A DNA stretch of 64,000 bases from Spodoptera frugiperda (Eukaryota > Arthropoda > Insecta > Lepidoptera > Noctuidae): positions 672,501 to 736,500 of the forward strand of contig NC_064228.1 in assembly GCF_023101765.2 (NCBI RefSeq), in the 5' to 3' direction. The position numbers and the translations under genes were made by a program. This document shows, piece after piece, positions 42,378 to 54,311 of the stretch. A model generated the notes under the pieces. That model made no database searches, was not told the DNA's origin, and was given only the letters and a program-made list of their open reading frames with translations. The stretch's first letter is position 1. Each line of letters begins with the position of its first letter.

Positions 42378-43019
42378 TATGATGGTCACAGATTAATTTA
42401 GGTAACTAATCCTTATAAAATAATTGCAAAATAATTAAAAAACAGCTTAAGAACTGAAGGCAAAGCAATAAATTCAATAACCCACTTTTTCTCTTGCCCA
42501 TAAACTCGATTTACGATACCTATTTACCGCTGTTTATATGATTAGCTTAACCTAGACGTCGATGGCATTCACCTTAGCCAGTCATGCTAATAGTGACATT
42601 AGTAAGCCTATCTCGTATTCTGCCTTGTTTGTTACTATGCCAAAATAAATTATTCTAATAGGACATTTGAAGATGTATTCGGTTTCTGAAATGTAGATCG
42701 TAATATATTCAAGTCTTTGTATGTTCGCATCAAGTCTTTTCTACTCATCTTTACCTTATTTGTCTCTGTAAAATTACATCAAATTCGGTTTAGTGGTTTA
42801 GGAGTGAAAGCGTGGAACTCACTTACAAATAACTTGTTAATATAGTTTTATCCTTTTCAGTCGGCATACTGCCTGATTGCCATACTGTTAATTTATGCAT
42901 TATACATATCACAATATGTAGGCCACAAAATGTAGGTATAGTTAATTAAAATTATCAAATTAGGTAACGAGTAAAAATGCTATCGGAATGTCTTGTATAA
43001 AATGTTAATTAACTACTTG
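42378..43019. other. AT-rich sequence
   Basis: A retroposon scrap near 42775-42830 ('TTCGGTTTAGTGGTTTAGGA'); otherwise nothing recognised. Confidence 0.35.
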
Positions 43020-43170
43020 GTATTTTTAAAACCGCGTAATGAGAGTAGCGGCGTGACAATCGCCGCGTCGTATGTCGCGGAATGCTGCTCATGAATATGA
43101 GCCTCTAGCATGGCTTGAAACTAGTCGAGTTCCTCGTCAAACAGTTACGTGAGTACGCCGGTAACATAAA
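43020..43170. repeat. Family G element (right part)
   Basis: 'CAATCGCCGCGTCGTATGTC', 'TATGAGCCTCTAGCATGGCT', 'CGAGTTCCTCGTCAAACAGT', 'TACGTGAGTACGCCGGTAAC'. Confidence 0.7.
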
Positions 43171-44034
43171 TATTAGGATACGAGGTTACAAATACTACCG
43201 GCGAGGTCGTTATTGAACTAGAAACGGGATATTTACCATGTTTATTAATTTCTATGAGTTTTCGATATTTCGGCACTTTTGTAAGCGCCATGATCACGGA
43301 TGTACTCTTTGGTGATATTTATGACCTAGTCAGTTGAAAAACTTATAGTTATCTGAGAAAATATTTAAAGAATTAAACTATGAGTAGAATACAAGCTGCA
43401 AGTAATAATTTTTGGTTTAACATATTGGAACCAAGAGTGAAATCTGTAATAGAAAAATGTAATACCAACAGATTGCTCTCAGATTTCAGTTTCAGTATTC
43501 GAGTAACGTTAGAGCTGATAGCTACACGTGTTGGAGTATTGACGTCAGTTGCGTCCGATAGCCAGTTTCCTGTGTTGGTTAACTAACTCAATAAAATACA
43601 ACAATCGCGGTGAATTTTATAACTAAAGGAACTTTGAACTAAATAATAAGTTGATAATTCATTTGGTTTTCCCCGGCTGTGATTTTTTTATTGTGATACG
43701 GGAATAACCAATTCCTACGTTGATAATACCAACTATAATGAATCAAACCAAAACATATCACTTTAATGCATACATAGTGTACAAACTTCAATACAAACTT
43801 CATGCTACAATTTGTTAACATAGCAGAACTTTGATCAAAAAGGAAAGACAAGGCCAACAATATATGGATGCAACGTCTAATTAGTAAAGCTCTCTATCTA
43901 ACTCGGCTCCTTTCTCTGATTTCAACTCAAAAAACTTTTAATTAAAAGCAAGCCTTTCTATCTTATTTTTATTCGGTTTGAGAACGTTCATCTTGAAAAC
44001 ACAATTTCATCCAATTCACCACAGTAAGCATCAG
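43171..44034. other. Sequence without recognised gene
   Basis: Includes an ATG-started 68-codon frame at 43380-43586 with no recognisable feature, judged chance. Confidence 0.35.
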
Positions 44035-44165
44035 CCGATTACTCCCATTCCCAATTCCCGATTCTCCAAACAACCCTTAAATTCCTAACCCCAAAACGCA
44101 CATTTAACTTCTCTGGTGTTTTAAGTGTCCCTCCGCGGCGGCGATTGCTTACTATCAGGTAATTC
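44035..44165 (+). repeat. Family C fragment
   Basis: 'TTCCCGATTCTCCAAACAAC', 'CTTAAATTCCTAACCCC', 'GGCGGCGATTGCTTACTATC'. Confidence 0.65.
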
Positions 44166-45177
44166 GATGGTAAGCAATCATCATAACCTTGAGACTATCT
44201 ACGGTACAGAAGGTCTTATTCCAGACTTCCAGAGTAATTGTAACTTCATTGAGATTTAGGTATCTATATAATAAAGCTGGCGTGAGCCGCAACCTCGCTC
44301 TAATGAAGTAATAACGGGTGATATCGATCTCCCAGTGATCAAGCACCATGGTCATTTGACCTTTGTTTTTTATAATTGTTCTTTTTTTTATTGCAAAAAG
44401 CAACTGCAATGTTAGTGACCATCTGAGTTGTCAGTTGTTTAACAGTCGCATCACGTTTTAGTTTTATACTCGATGATGACGTAAGGAGACCCTTCTCTCT
44501 ACTTCACGTGTTTTATACGCCTTTAAAGATTTTAATAAAATATTTTGTTTCGACTTGTGTCCTTTGGTTTTTTGAGATTCTGAAGTTTTGGAGAAAGTCT
44601 TAATGGAAAGTGAAGATTCAGATAACAGAACAGTAAAAGAAAATGTTTTAAATATTCCCTTTAAGGAAAAAGAGGACTTTTTCCTTCTATCATCAAACCT
44701 ATATAATATGTATGCTTAGAAGATATTTCGCACCACACGTGTCGCTCTCTCGTTTAATAGTCTATTTATATGGCTTCCCCCATTAAAAGGTGGTAAGGTT
44801 TCCACATAAGCCACTTAGATTAACTTTACAATAACATTTTATACGTATAAGTGTCGGTTAAATGTCGTTTTCAAATAAAAACTTTAAACCGCAGTCGTTA
44901 AAATGTTTATGACCATTGTTTTGTTATTAAACAATAAGTTTCTGGCTATTGTTATTGTATTATTATTGTTATATTTAGGCATATCTGCGTTTTAATGAGC
45001 TAGTGCCATAACAAAATGTTTAATTGTGTTCAAAAATTTATCCTCTTTCGTATTAGTATAGTATTTATTGGACATTATTTACGTACAGTCATTTACTCGA
45101 CCTAGCAGTCTGTTTTGGAGTTAGACAACCAAATAGTCACACTTGAGATTTTGTTATTTAGATGTTTTCGTGATTAA
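44166..45177. other. Sequence without recognised gene
   Basis: No coding or repeat family supported. Confidence 0.35.
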
Positions 45178-45590
45178 GGTAAGCGTCCACAGGCCCGCAT
45201 CGTACGCATTCCGTATGACGTCATCAACATGCATCGCATGTAGGCATTGCCGAAGATGCGGTCGGGTGATTCTTCAAAAAAGTCACAAAAAGTTAACGGC
45301 GTCATTATCCTCACCCAAAAGTTAACAATTCTGGCGATTGAAACACAAAATTTGGTTTCAATAAATTAAGCTGTGACACTGCTCTCAACCAATCAAATAT
45401 AAATAAGGATGACAATAAGCTACCATGATGCTTAATAACGCGGGAGAATAATGATTTTTTAAATGAAAGTTAAAATTTTTGAAGAAACACCCGGTCCGTA
45501 CGATGCGGATCAGTTGACGCCTTTGTATGAGTTTCTATACAAAATAAACTAAAATCCGTTGCGTGCGGTGCGTGTGATGACTTTAACCTC
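45178..45590. repeat. Family F TIR element, split by a nested insertion
   Basis: Left half 45178-45263 ('GGTAAGCGTCCACAGGCCCG'), right half from 45493 ('GGTCCGTACGATGCGGATCA'). Together they restore the order seen at 7153-7325. Confidence 0.75.
45264..45492. mobile_element. Nested 229-bp TIR element with 4-bp target duplication
   Basis: Ends GGGTGATTCTTCAAAAA and TTTTTGAAGAAACACCC (16 of 17 as inverted repeats). GGTC flanks it on both sides (45260-45263 and 45493-45496). Too short to code; a non-autonomous DNA transposon of unknown superfamily. Confidence 0.8.
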
Positions 45591-46684
45591 TAACTGAATT
45601 CAAGAAACATTGCAAAGCAACTCCTACTGCAGTTGATATCCCTGCTAAAACCACGAGTCACGATACCTGACCCCAATTGAAAGGAAAACGATAGCTCGGG
45701 GACTTTTTAACTCCACGACTTAAAGAAACAAAGACGTTTTAAAAGTGATGGCAACGCTCGATAATACTCACAATTGCGCTCGTAACGTAAGCATAAACTC
45801 ATTTGTGTTATCGCCTCTGCAATTCAAGGAAAAACGTGCGTACACTGAACAAGTGCACATTGTTAGAGAAACAAAAAATGGATCGATTGACTATATATCT
45901 TAATGTGGAGTGTTAAACTATAATTTTGTTTGGCTGTTAATTTTAAATGACACTGCTCAGCTGGGGATGCTTAGGTGTGTAACGTGTGAAATAGTAACAG
46001 ATCAATTTTTGCATTGTTATTTTAAAAGATAGTCCTGAACTAGTCTACTCTTATGAGGCTCCCTAAGAAATCTAGACTGTTTTCTTAAGTGGCAATTAAG
46101 TAAGAAAACTTTACAAAAAATATATTATTACTTAAAAGTTCTTGTAGCTTTGTTTGTGTATGATATAACCAGAAAGTTGTTTAATAACTTGTAAATAGGA
46201 CTAAGGGATAAACAAGTAAACATACAATTATTTTCAATATCGTCATAAACGTTTCGTTTTCATATCATGTCTATTTGTTTCATAATCTGCTTCTTATAAA
46301 AGGCATACAGATTCAATTAGGTTTGGTGATTCTCAGTAACATATCATCTCCTATTTTACTATGTATATATACGGGTATTATCTCTCGGTAATAGACGTAG
46401 TTAATGCTAGATAACCAATACTTATTACCCAATTATTATAATACTTAGAGTGGTTTTCCCACACGAAGTATGGTAGTAGTTAGAAGCGTGGATGGTATTG
46501 TGATTTTAAATAATATTTGCATTTCCATTAACTATTAACTTACGTGAGAGTGGATGTGGTAGGTCTTTATCACTCGTTTTCTCATAAACTTATGTCAGAG
46601 ACAGACCGTGACATGGATTACATAGAGTACTGCTTACTTCAGTTACATTTTGCTTCAAACCAAAGCATTACAAAACAATAAGAC
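45591..46684. other. AT-rich sequence
   Basis: No gene or repeat family supported. Confidence 0.35.
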
Positions 46685-47053
46685 TTGGTCTCCATTGAGA
46701 CCGATGAACTCGAGTGTGACAGAATTAGCATCGAAATTGCTAAAAGCGATCTCAACACCATAAATTCGTTAAGCCAAGTGAGTTTTACTGAAGACAATAC
46801 CATTTTTCAAGGCTCCTACATGTCCAAGTGCCATTTAAAAGACAAAGGCTGTAACCACCATTCAATTGTATTTGTATCCAACTGGGTTAATTTCTGTGTT
46901 AAACGGATTGCCTCTTCAAACTCGGATGAAAATTTGAAATCGACCTACGGTTGTTATTTCCGAGTATTTCCCAATGGTTTGGATTCTGTCTTGCCAAAAT
47001 CTGTTGGCACGTTGCCAAGTAACGTTACTTTTATCGTCCCATCGGCCCTGACT
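46685..47053 (+). other. Unexplained 123-codon open segment
   Basis: Open from 46685 (no ATG until 46820) to the stop TGA at 47054, reading e.g. IETDELECDRISIEIAKSDL and HLKDKGCNHHSIVFVSNWVN. Codon use is less AT-driven than neighbours. No splice sites or known family; may be an old mobile-element relic. Confidence 0.25.
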
Positions 47054-48159
47054 TGATCAATGGTTCATAATTTTAGGGCTCCTGTTATGTCGGGTTTATA
47101 TTTTGCAATTTTTTTTTACTGTCTCGTGGGCCTAGTAAAGATGTTAGGCCGTCGATTGATGGTGCCTTGTTCACTGATAGGACAGTTTAAATTAAAATTC
47201 ACCATCTTTTGTATGTGGCTTATAACTTTTGCCAGAAAGTGAATGTAAAACACGTACTAGTCTTATCTAGCCTTCCATAAAAGTGAATTGAGTGAAACCA
47301 TTAAAGGATACTTTCTTTTATTAGATCACTCGCAATGTAGGAGTTTTACGAGCCTCGTCTCCCGTCTCGCCTTATGACCTATTAGGATATTATTGATCAA
47401 TCTAGCGTTAGTCATCCTTAACTTATAATTGGTGTAATTGCTAGGATTGTGACCCCAGACAATTTTAGTGGCATATGTCATCGATTTAATAGTCATGAGG
47501 TATTTTGTAGACCTCTAGAATTTGGGACAATCGCTTACATGTAATATGACTTCCACTTGAAAGATAAACAATCGGAGATAAACGCTGATATGGATATTTG
47601 CCGCATTTTTAATCAATATCGAATTTAGATTATCGTGAGTCATTCGTAATATGTTTTGACTATCACATAAAATTGGTACTAGCTTATCGGTACAGCTGTG
47701 GGTGATTGAGTCATAAATAATTTTATAGTATCTGATACCTGCATAGATGATTTTTCATGTTTTATTTTTTATTGCAGAACCGGTCTTATTATATTGTACC
47801 TAATTATTGGTTGATTATTGGTTATAGTCATACCTGTGGTTTCTGTGGATGATGGCCTTAATGCGATAAGTTAAGGTTCAAAACAAAAAATCTGAATCTT
47901 CGATTTCGAAATTACCATCAATGAAATTTTGCTGCGCTAAAAACAGGCTGAAACAGAAAGTTGTTAAAACAATTTCGTTCAACTTTAAAAATATTGACAG
48001 TTAATTACCATTTGTTAACGGACACTTGGTCAAACAAAGTCTGCTGTATCAGTAACTGGTTTCATGTGTGTTTAAATAAGTTCCTCGACCTTGGTTCTAA
48101 TGTGTTTGATGTCTGCTGATGCTCACCTGATTATTTAAACTTTCTTATCGTCCAATAGG

Positions 48160-48320
48160 AGAGCTAGTTCTCGAGCCTAACGCCACTTGGACTGTGGACG
48201 TCACCGTCACTGGTCCGATTAAAATTGGGCACAGTTATCTTGGACTTTGCGACTTTCGATATTTTTTTAGGAATCTGGAGTTGTATATTTGTATTTCCGA
48301 TATCTAAATCCGATATTTTT
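48160..48320 (+). other. Short protein-like open segment after an acceptor-like site
   Basis: After 'TCGTCCAATAG' the frame from about 48161 reads GELVLEPNATWTVDVTVTGP then KIGHSYLGLCDFRYF before a stop at about 48305. It looks protein-like and may belong with the open segment at 46685. No family recognised. Confidence 0.2.
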
Positions 48321-49479
48321 TGGGCCATGTTAGATAGGTGTTATAATTTACTGCTGTGTCTGACATCGAAACATTTTTCTTTCTTAGTGGATGGTCTCAT
48401 ATAATCTCTGTTAAGGACCTAATTTGTGATATGGACTTCTGAGTCAAAAATAAACGCATTATAAGCACTTATAAAGCCCATAGGCTTCTAAAAAGTGAGG
48501 TCATTGTTGTGTTTTATTTCTAACAATTGTTATAGTGAAACGAAGCTTCGTATACGCGAACAATGGCCATAGTACTATGCTAGTTATAACTATGCAATGT
48601 GAACTTTACGTTTTACTATAAAAATGAATTATTGGCGCCTGTTATTTTATTTTAATGACACGCAACGAGCTCACGCAACGTTGTGGTTCACGATGGACCT
48701 TATCTAAATCTATATTATGTATGTAGCTATATATTTGTATACTCGTAAATTATATTGATCGAGAAATGCTACAACACACTACACTTTTAAAGCTTGTATT
48801 GTTACTTGTTCCCATAAAATTACTTGGTCACAATTATCCAGGAGTTATGAGGTGCAGGTATTATGGTATTGTTAAACAGCCAATTTTCGTAACTCAATAA
48901 GGGTGATTCTATTCCCATATTGTATGAAATGTATCCCAAAAGTTGAGCAGATCAAGCAAACACATTGTCCAATTTAAACATTTTTATCATTATACAAGGA
49001 AAGACTCCACAAATATAGTTTCTTAACAAATTCTTACACTGTAATCTAACAATGAAACAACATAGGACTTTTCCTTAAATACAGTACTTCATAATATGCC
49101 TGTTTGTTTATCCTATCCATCAGTCAAAACAAAATTGTTTATTTAGTCTACATTTCAATATAATGTCGGTACAAAAATGCAATATTAATTTCTATTTCTA
49201 ACAACAGAAACCTTGTACAGTTCGCATTTGACACGAAGTTGACACAATAATAAATATCTAATCGTCGTTCGAATCGAGGGAAAAATAAATGGAAATGCAA
49301 CTCTGTATTATTTTTTAAAGCGCCCATGTTTTTTCTACTTAGCACGTTGTTTTGATAACACTGCAAACGACTCCATCTATTTCTACGATCGATCCTTCAT
49401 GTTCGCATATTGTGATTGCAATTCTTTCGCTCGTGGCTGTTAGGCTTTTCCGTTTCTTGCTCTAAAGCTGCTAAACTAA
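48321..49479. other. AT-rich sequence
   Basis: Nothing supported. Confidence 0.35.
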
Positions 49480-49645
49480 CAAATAAATACTTACATAACT
49501 TAACGCCTGTCTCCCATGGGGGTAGGCATAGACAATGTGCCGCCAATTGCTACGAATCTTACACACCTCTTTCGCTTCATCAACAGTCATCGTCATTACA
49601 TGTATGCTCGTTGATTAGGGGTACTTTTAATTTGGGCTTTCTTTA
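49480..49645 (-). repeat. Family J repeat
   Basis: 'CTGTCTCCCATGGGGGTAGG', 'CACACCTCTTTCGCTTCATC' and 'ATGTATGCTCGTTGATTAGG' reverse the block at 7680-7795. Confidence 0.6.
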
Positions 49646-51749
49646 ATATATACGAATAAATAGTTGGAGGCATCTTTAAAAATTTGGAAAACAGTAGAAA
49701 TGTCTAGTCTAAAGCTAGTGTGTTTTAAAAGTTAAACTTTTATCCAGCTTATAATAAGAGGGTCTAGTTAGACCAAATACGAATATAGCTAACTGTGTAT
49801 GAATTATAGTAATTCCATACCAATCACTTAACATAATCCTATCCATTAAAACCATAAAGTACTAACAAATGTGACAGGGACAGACGTGAATCGATACTGG
49901 TCTCATTATAAGAATTGATCCAGTAATATACACGCCATGTTTGAGCTTGGCAAATTATATGGTCGGTCGGGTTGAAGCGCTCGGCTCACCGGCTCGAGTT
50001 TACTCTGTTTACTACATTCGCTTTTTATGCGAGTCTCCTATCAATTTTGATAATGATCGAGGTGGTTTTACGTCAAAAATTGGATTGGGATTAATGATGC
50101 AACATAATTTGGTATTTCAGTCAGATTTTATTCATGTGCAGACATATTTGACTATATGTTTGTCTGCACCTTGATAAAGCCAAAAACTGCTGGACGGATT
50201 TTAGTGGATGAAGCGAAAGAGGTATGGCAGAAACATCTACTTTACAGTTGGAACTGCACAGTTAAGTTACACGTTAATAGTGTGTAGCTGCTATTACTTG
50301 AGTTGTTTTTTTTTCGCCTTGTGTATTTTGAAGATGTAATATACGTTAAAGCGTGTTTTCGCAATAAAAAAATTGGTTAGTTGAGTTCAACCATGTTTTT
50401 TGTCGTTCTATAATCTCTGTCTACCCCAATGGGAGTCAGGCATAATATGCATGTATGGAATTTTGTATGATATTCACCAATAGATAGTGTGGTTCCTGAG
50501 TATACTAATACAATTTTGATTTTGGCTCCGTAGCAAAACCATGTGCGGAAAGCTATAATGACAATAGGTATTATATTTACAATGTAAATGTCATATGCAT
50601 CTAAAACGGGTTGGTATCGCTAATAAGGTCATTTGATATTTTGTCACTGACCTTCATAATGTCACGTGCCAGACTGATAGATACGGCTTTAGAACCTCGG
50701 CTATTGAATTCGATACGAACCAGTTTTACAAAAGAATTATACATTAAGAGTAATATTTATTCAGTAACAATAATATTTGTCCACCAACATCGTTCATTAT
50801 AGAAAGAAAAATCGTTTATTTGTTACAACAACACCAGACACAAACAGTACACGCGACATAAAAAAAAAAACAATACAAATAAAATGTGGATATAGACATT
50901 CACTTAAAAAAAACACTAAAACGTAATAATTATTGTTTTTGCGACTTCAAGTGCTAGTTAAGTTGGTGAAATTCTCATTCGATTCCATGCGCAGTTTTTG
51001 CCAAATGCGGCTACAAATACACAGACTAGCTTTTTTGGTTTCAGTTGTCCTTTTAAAGATTTACCTACATCCTTAGTTACTTTTACTGGTAACAATTATG
51101 ACTAAAACCTATCATGAAGCGACACGTATAAAACATTACTAAACAAGGATAAACTTTACATTAAACCAATAAATTATAACATTATTACCGGCCCTGTCTT
51201 CACTGTCAGACAATTAATAACCTTTTTAAATTTAATTAAAAAATGTCTCATCTATCTCTGCATCGATATTTCATCGAAATCATCTCATCGGTTTAGGTGT
51301 TGACGCGTTACAAACAAACTAATTAAGTGATACGTTTCTCTGTATACGATAAGGATATTATCATTTGATCTCAGGGGAATCCATTAAAGGACCTGCTTTT
51401 ACAAATAATGACGAATAAGGATGAGTGTAGTCCATTGGGAATACCAAGTGACTCAAGCTAGTCTCTCAAGTAACTATTGTGCACTCTGGCCAAAGAGATT
51501 ACTCATACATTTTTTATTGTAACTAGATAGTATCGTACCACCGACGCATAAAATGTTTTCTGTATTTTCGAAACAGATAAGATTGGGCGTAAGTATTTCC
51601 CGATAAAAGAGATTTTGATTAAGCCTAAAATCTATTAATCTATACTGTATCCTGCGATATTGTAACCATTGTTGAACACGTGTTTAGTGTGTGGAATGCT
51701 AGTAAAATTGTTGGTGAACAAGACATACAGTGCATTTTTTTAAACGTTG
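49646..51749. other. AT-rich sequence
   Basis: Only a family J scrap ('GATGAAGCGAAAGAGGTATG' at 50207) and 'CTGTCTACCCCAATGGGAGT' at about 50417. No gene supported. Confidence 0.35.
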
Positions 51750-51940
51750 TCCCACTCTAATATTTTGTCCTGTGTCGTGGGCGCGTTTACAAACATACAA
51801 GTTCACATACACATGACACCCAGACCCGAAACAACAATTTGTAGATCACACAAAGAATTGCTCCGTGCGGGAATCGAACCCGCTGTACGTTGCGTGGCAG
51901 CCGACTACCCAGTCACCTCGCCAACCGTGCAGTCAAATGT
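51750..51940 (-). repeat. Family B SINE
   Basis: Reverse copy: 'GTCCTGTGTCGTGGGCGCGT', 'ACACCCAGACCCGAAACAAC', then the tRNA-like head with 'GCGGGAATCGAACCCGC' and 'CACCTCGCCAACCGTGCAGT'. Confidence 0.8.
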
Positions 51941-53799
51941 TCAGTTTCTGTATGAATTTCGTCTCGCTTCGCTTAAACACGTGATATTTCGGAAGCTACG
52001 TTTTTATTATCCATTCAAAATCATCACGAACATCGAAAACCACTTGCCTAGAACCCCTGTTTACAAAACGAAGCATCTATTCTTGTCTTCTTGAATATTA
52101 ATCACTCCAACTCATCAGTGAAACAATACTTTATTAACTACCTACTTACTGAAAGTATACATAATGGTATTTTTTGACAGTTTAAGTCTAATTCATTGCC
52201 GTTGTTACAATAATACTAAAAATACTATTTTTCACACAGAATTTAGCTTGTTGTCGACTCAAGAGAAATATGAAGGTTACACAGCATTCGACAAAAAAAA
52301 TAATGTACCTATTGTGATAAAAATAGCATCTCAGTCAAAATAAAGCAGAACATGTCTGCCAGCCCTCATTTCATGATGTCATAGGACTGGATTGTTGTCT
52401 AGACTGAACCCTCGACTACTAAACATACAGTCTATTTTTACCTGCACTCCGAACTTGATTTGCCATTTTGTCACCACTTAGAATAGGGATCTTTTTTGCG
52501 ACTTTAGCTTTCTCGTTCTGAGTGAAAGTGCAGGGTGTTCTGACTGTAATTTGTTCTTTAAACTAAATTGTTCTTTATATAGAAGTATCCTGACTAACAA
52601 GTTACTAATAAGACCATCCTCTATGCACTATTATGAGCTTGAAACCTGTTTTTGTTTGGCGTCAACGTCTACCGCAGTGCCTTTTGAACACACACACTTT
52701 TAATGATCAGTGATTGATAGACCTAAGTTTCTGATTGTTTGAGGTTTTATTAATTGAAATTGGGTGATAAATTGATGTATTACGTATATACGTCACCAAA
52801 TCGGTTTATAATTTAAAACTGATTATAATGTACAAAAGCAGTCTTGTCGCGTTCAAAATGTATTGTTGTATGTGAATGACATCACTTACCATATATTGCA
52901 TACTTTTGGCATCCACAAAATTTTGAAGTTTTACCTATTTTGGCAACGAAAATTGTGTTTCCCTAAACGGCAAAAGGTAGCCAAAGTCATTTTATTCTGT
53001 TAGCAGCATAGTAGGTGCTGTAAAAGGCGACTTAACTATTCAATTAGAACAAATTAATTAAGCAGCGTTCTCGTTAAGTAAAGGTCTCGTGTAGCTCGTT
53101 AAGGGACTATGGCGGGCTGCCACACAAGGTTATTATTTTCCAAACTAACGCAAACACTCATTAACCATCGATGTTCCATAGTATAGTTGGTTATAATTAC
53201 TTCAACAGTTTTTATTAATGTAACTTATAAAAGGTATTTTTTTTGGTTTGGTATAAAATGCCGCATATTTATGCATATGGCCATTTGATTGGTGATGACG
53301 TCACGTTTATTTTATATCGGCTTTTATGTCGTTATTTTTGGTTAATTTACCTGTTGTATTTATGTCGGAACGCAGATATACGCGAGAAACTGTTTAAGTC
53401 TTTGACTTGCCAATAGAAAACTGTTAAAGGCAAATCCTCTGCTAACGTCGGTTACCGGTGACCACCACGTCGTTCAATGTGTTAATATTGTGTTTCATAT
53501 GCCGACAGACAGGAGGTTAAGTGATAAAATAATTCGAAAAATATTAATTTGCTGACTGAACAATGAACACCACCCATCACTAAAGTTAAATGAATCGACT
53601 ACCGTTCCAACAAAGTGGTCTCCTGACAATACCATGCATAATATTAATTAACATTGTTTCAATTCAAAAGGATAATGGTAAAACTAATATTATAGTTACA
53701 AAAGGATAATAAATTATGACAATACTACTTTATTATACGTTACATTCAATTGCATTGGTCAAAACATATGTAACCTGGGTGTCTTCAAAGCCCGAGTGA
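51941..53799. other. AT-rich sequence
   Basis: No gene or repeat family supported. Confidence 0.35.
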
Positions 53800-53890
53800 A
53801 TAGGTTGCTTATGGGTAGACGTGCTCCATCGTAGGCCGCATCATCACTTACCATCAGGCGAGATAGCGGCCAAACGTCGGCCCATTTAAC
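53800..53890 (-). repeat. Family D repeat
   Basis: 'TAGACGTGCTCCATCGTAGG', 'CCGCATCATCACTTACCATC', 'GAGATAGCGGCCAAACGTCG': reverse of 28745-28835. Confidence 0.75.
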
Positions 53891-54168
53891 ATAAAAAAAT
53901 AATTAAATAGTTACCGCAAAGATAAAATACGGCACTTTGATATGTACCCAATATAAGACCAGTGTTTATAAAAAAAAACCGTTGAATACAGCATTCCCCT
54001 AGTATTTTAAACACCATTCAAGATAAGAGATGTGACTCAGTTATAAAAATATATACACGAATTACGAAACACCCACTCAATAGTTTGTTTATAATAACTA
54101 ATTAAAATATGAATGTATAACATTTGTTACAACAGACCGAACGCTGCATTCTATATAAGGCGTTCTGT

Positions 54169-54311
54169 ACCCTTAGTATGAGTTTGTTTTACGGTCAACG
54201 AGATCAAAACAACAGCGTGTCCGGGGCTCTGATTGGTTGGTTCATTCAAGCCGACCAATTAGAGCGCCGAACACGCTTTCATTCAACGTAAAGTAAACTT
54301 GTACTGAGGGT
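54169..54311. repeat. Family E MITE
   Basis: 143 bp. Ends 'ACCCTTAGTATGAGTTTG' and 'AAACTTGTACTGAGGGT' inverted; interior 'CTGATTGGTTGGTTCATTCA'. Confidence 0.8.

Noticed and set aside
43380..43586. ATG-started 68-codon frame
   Set aside because: No domain, no splice context, no polyadenylation signal in the right place.
51747..52094. 115-codon open frame
   Set aside because: Its first 60 codons are the reverse family B SINE; the rest has no features.
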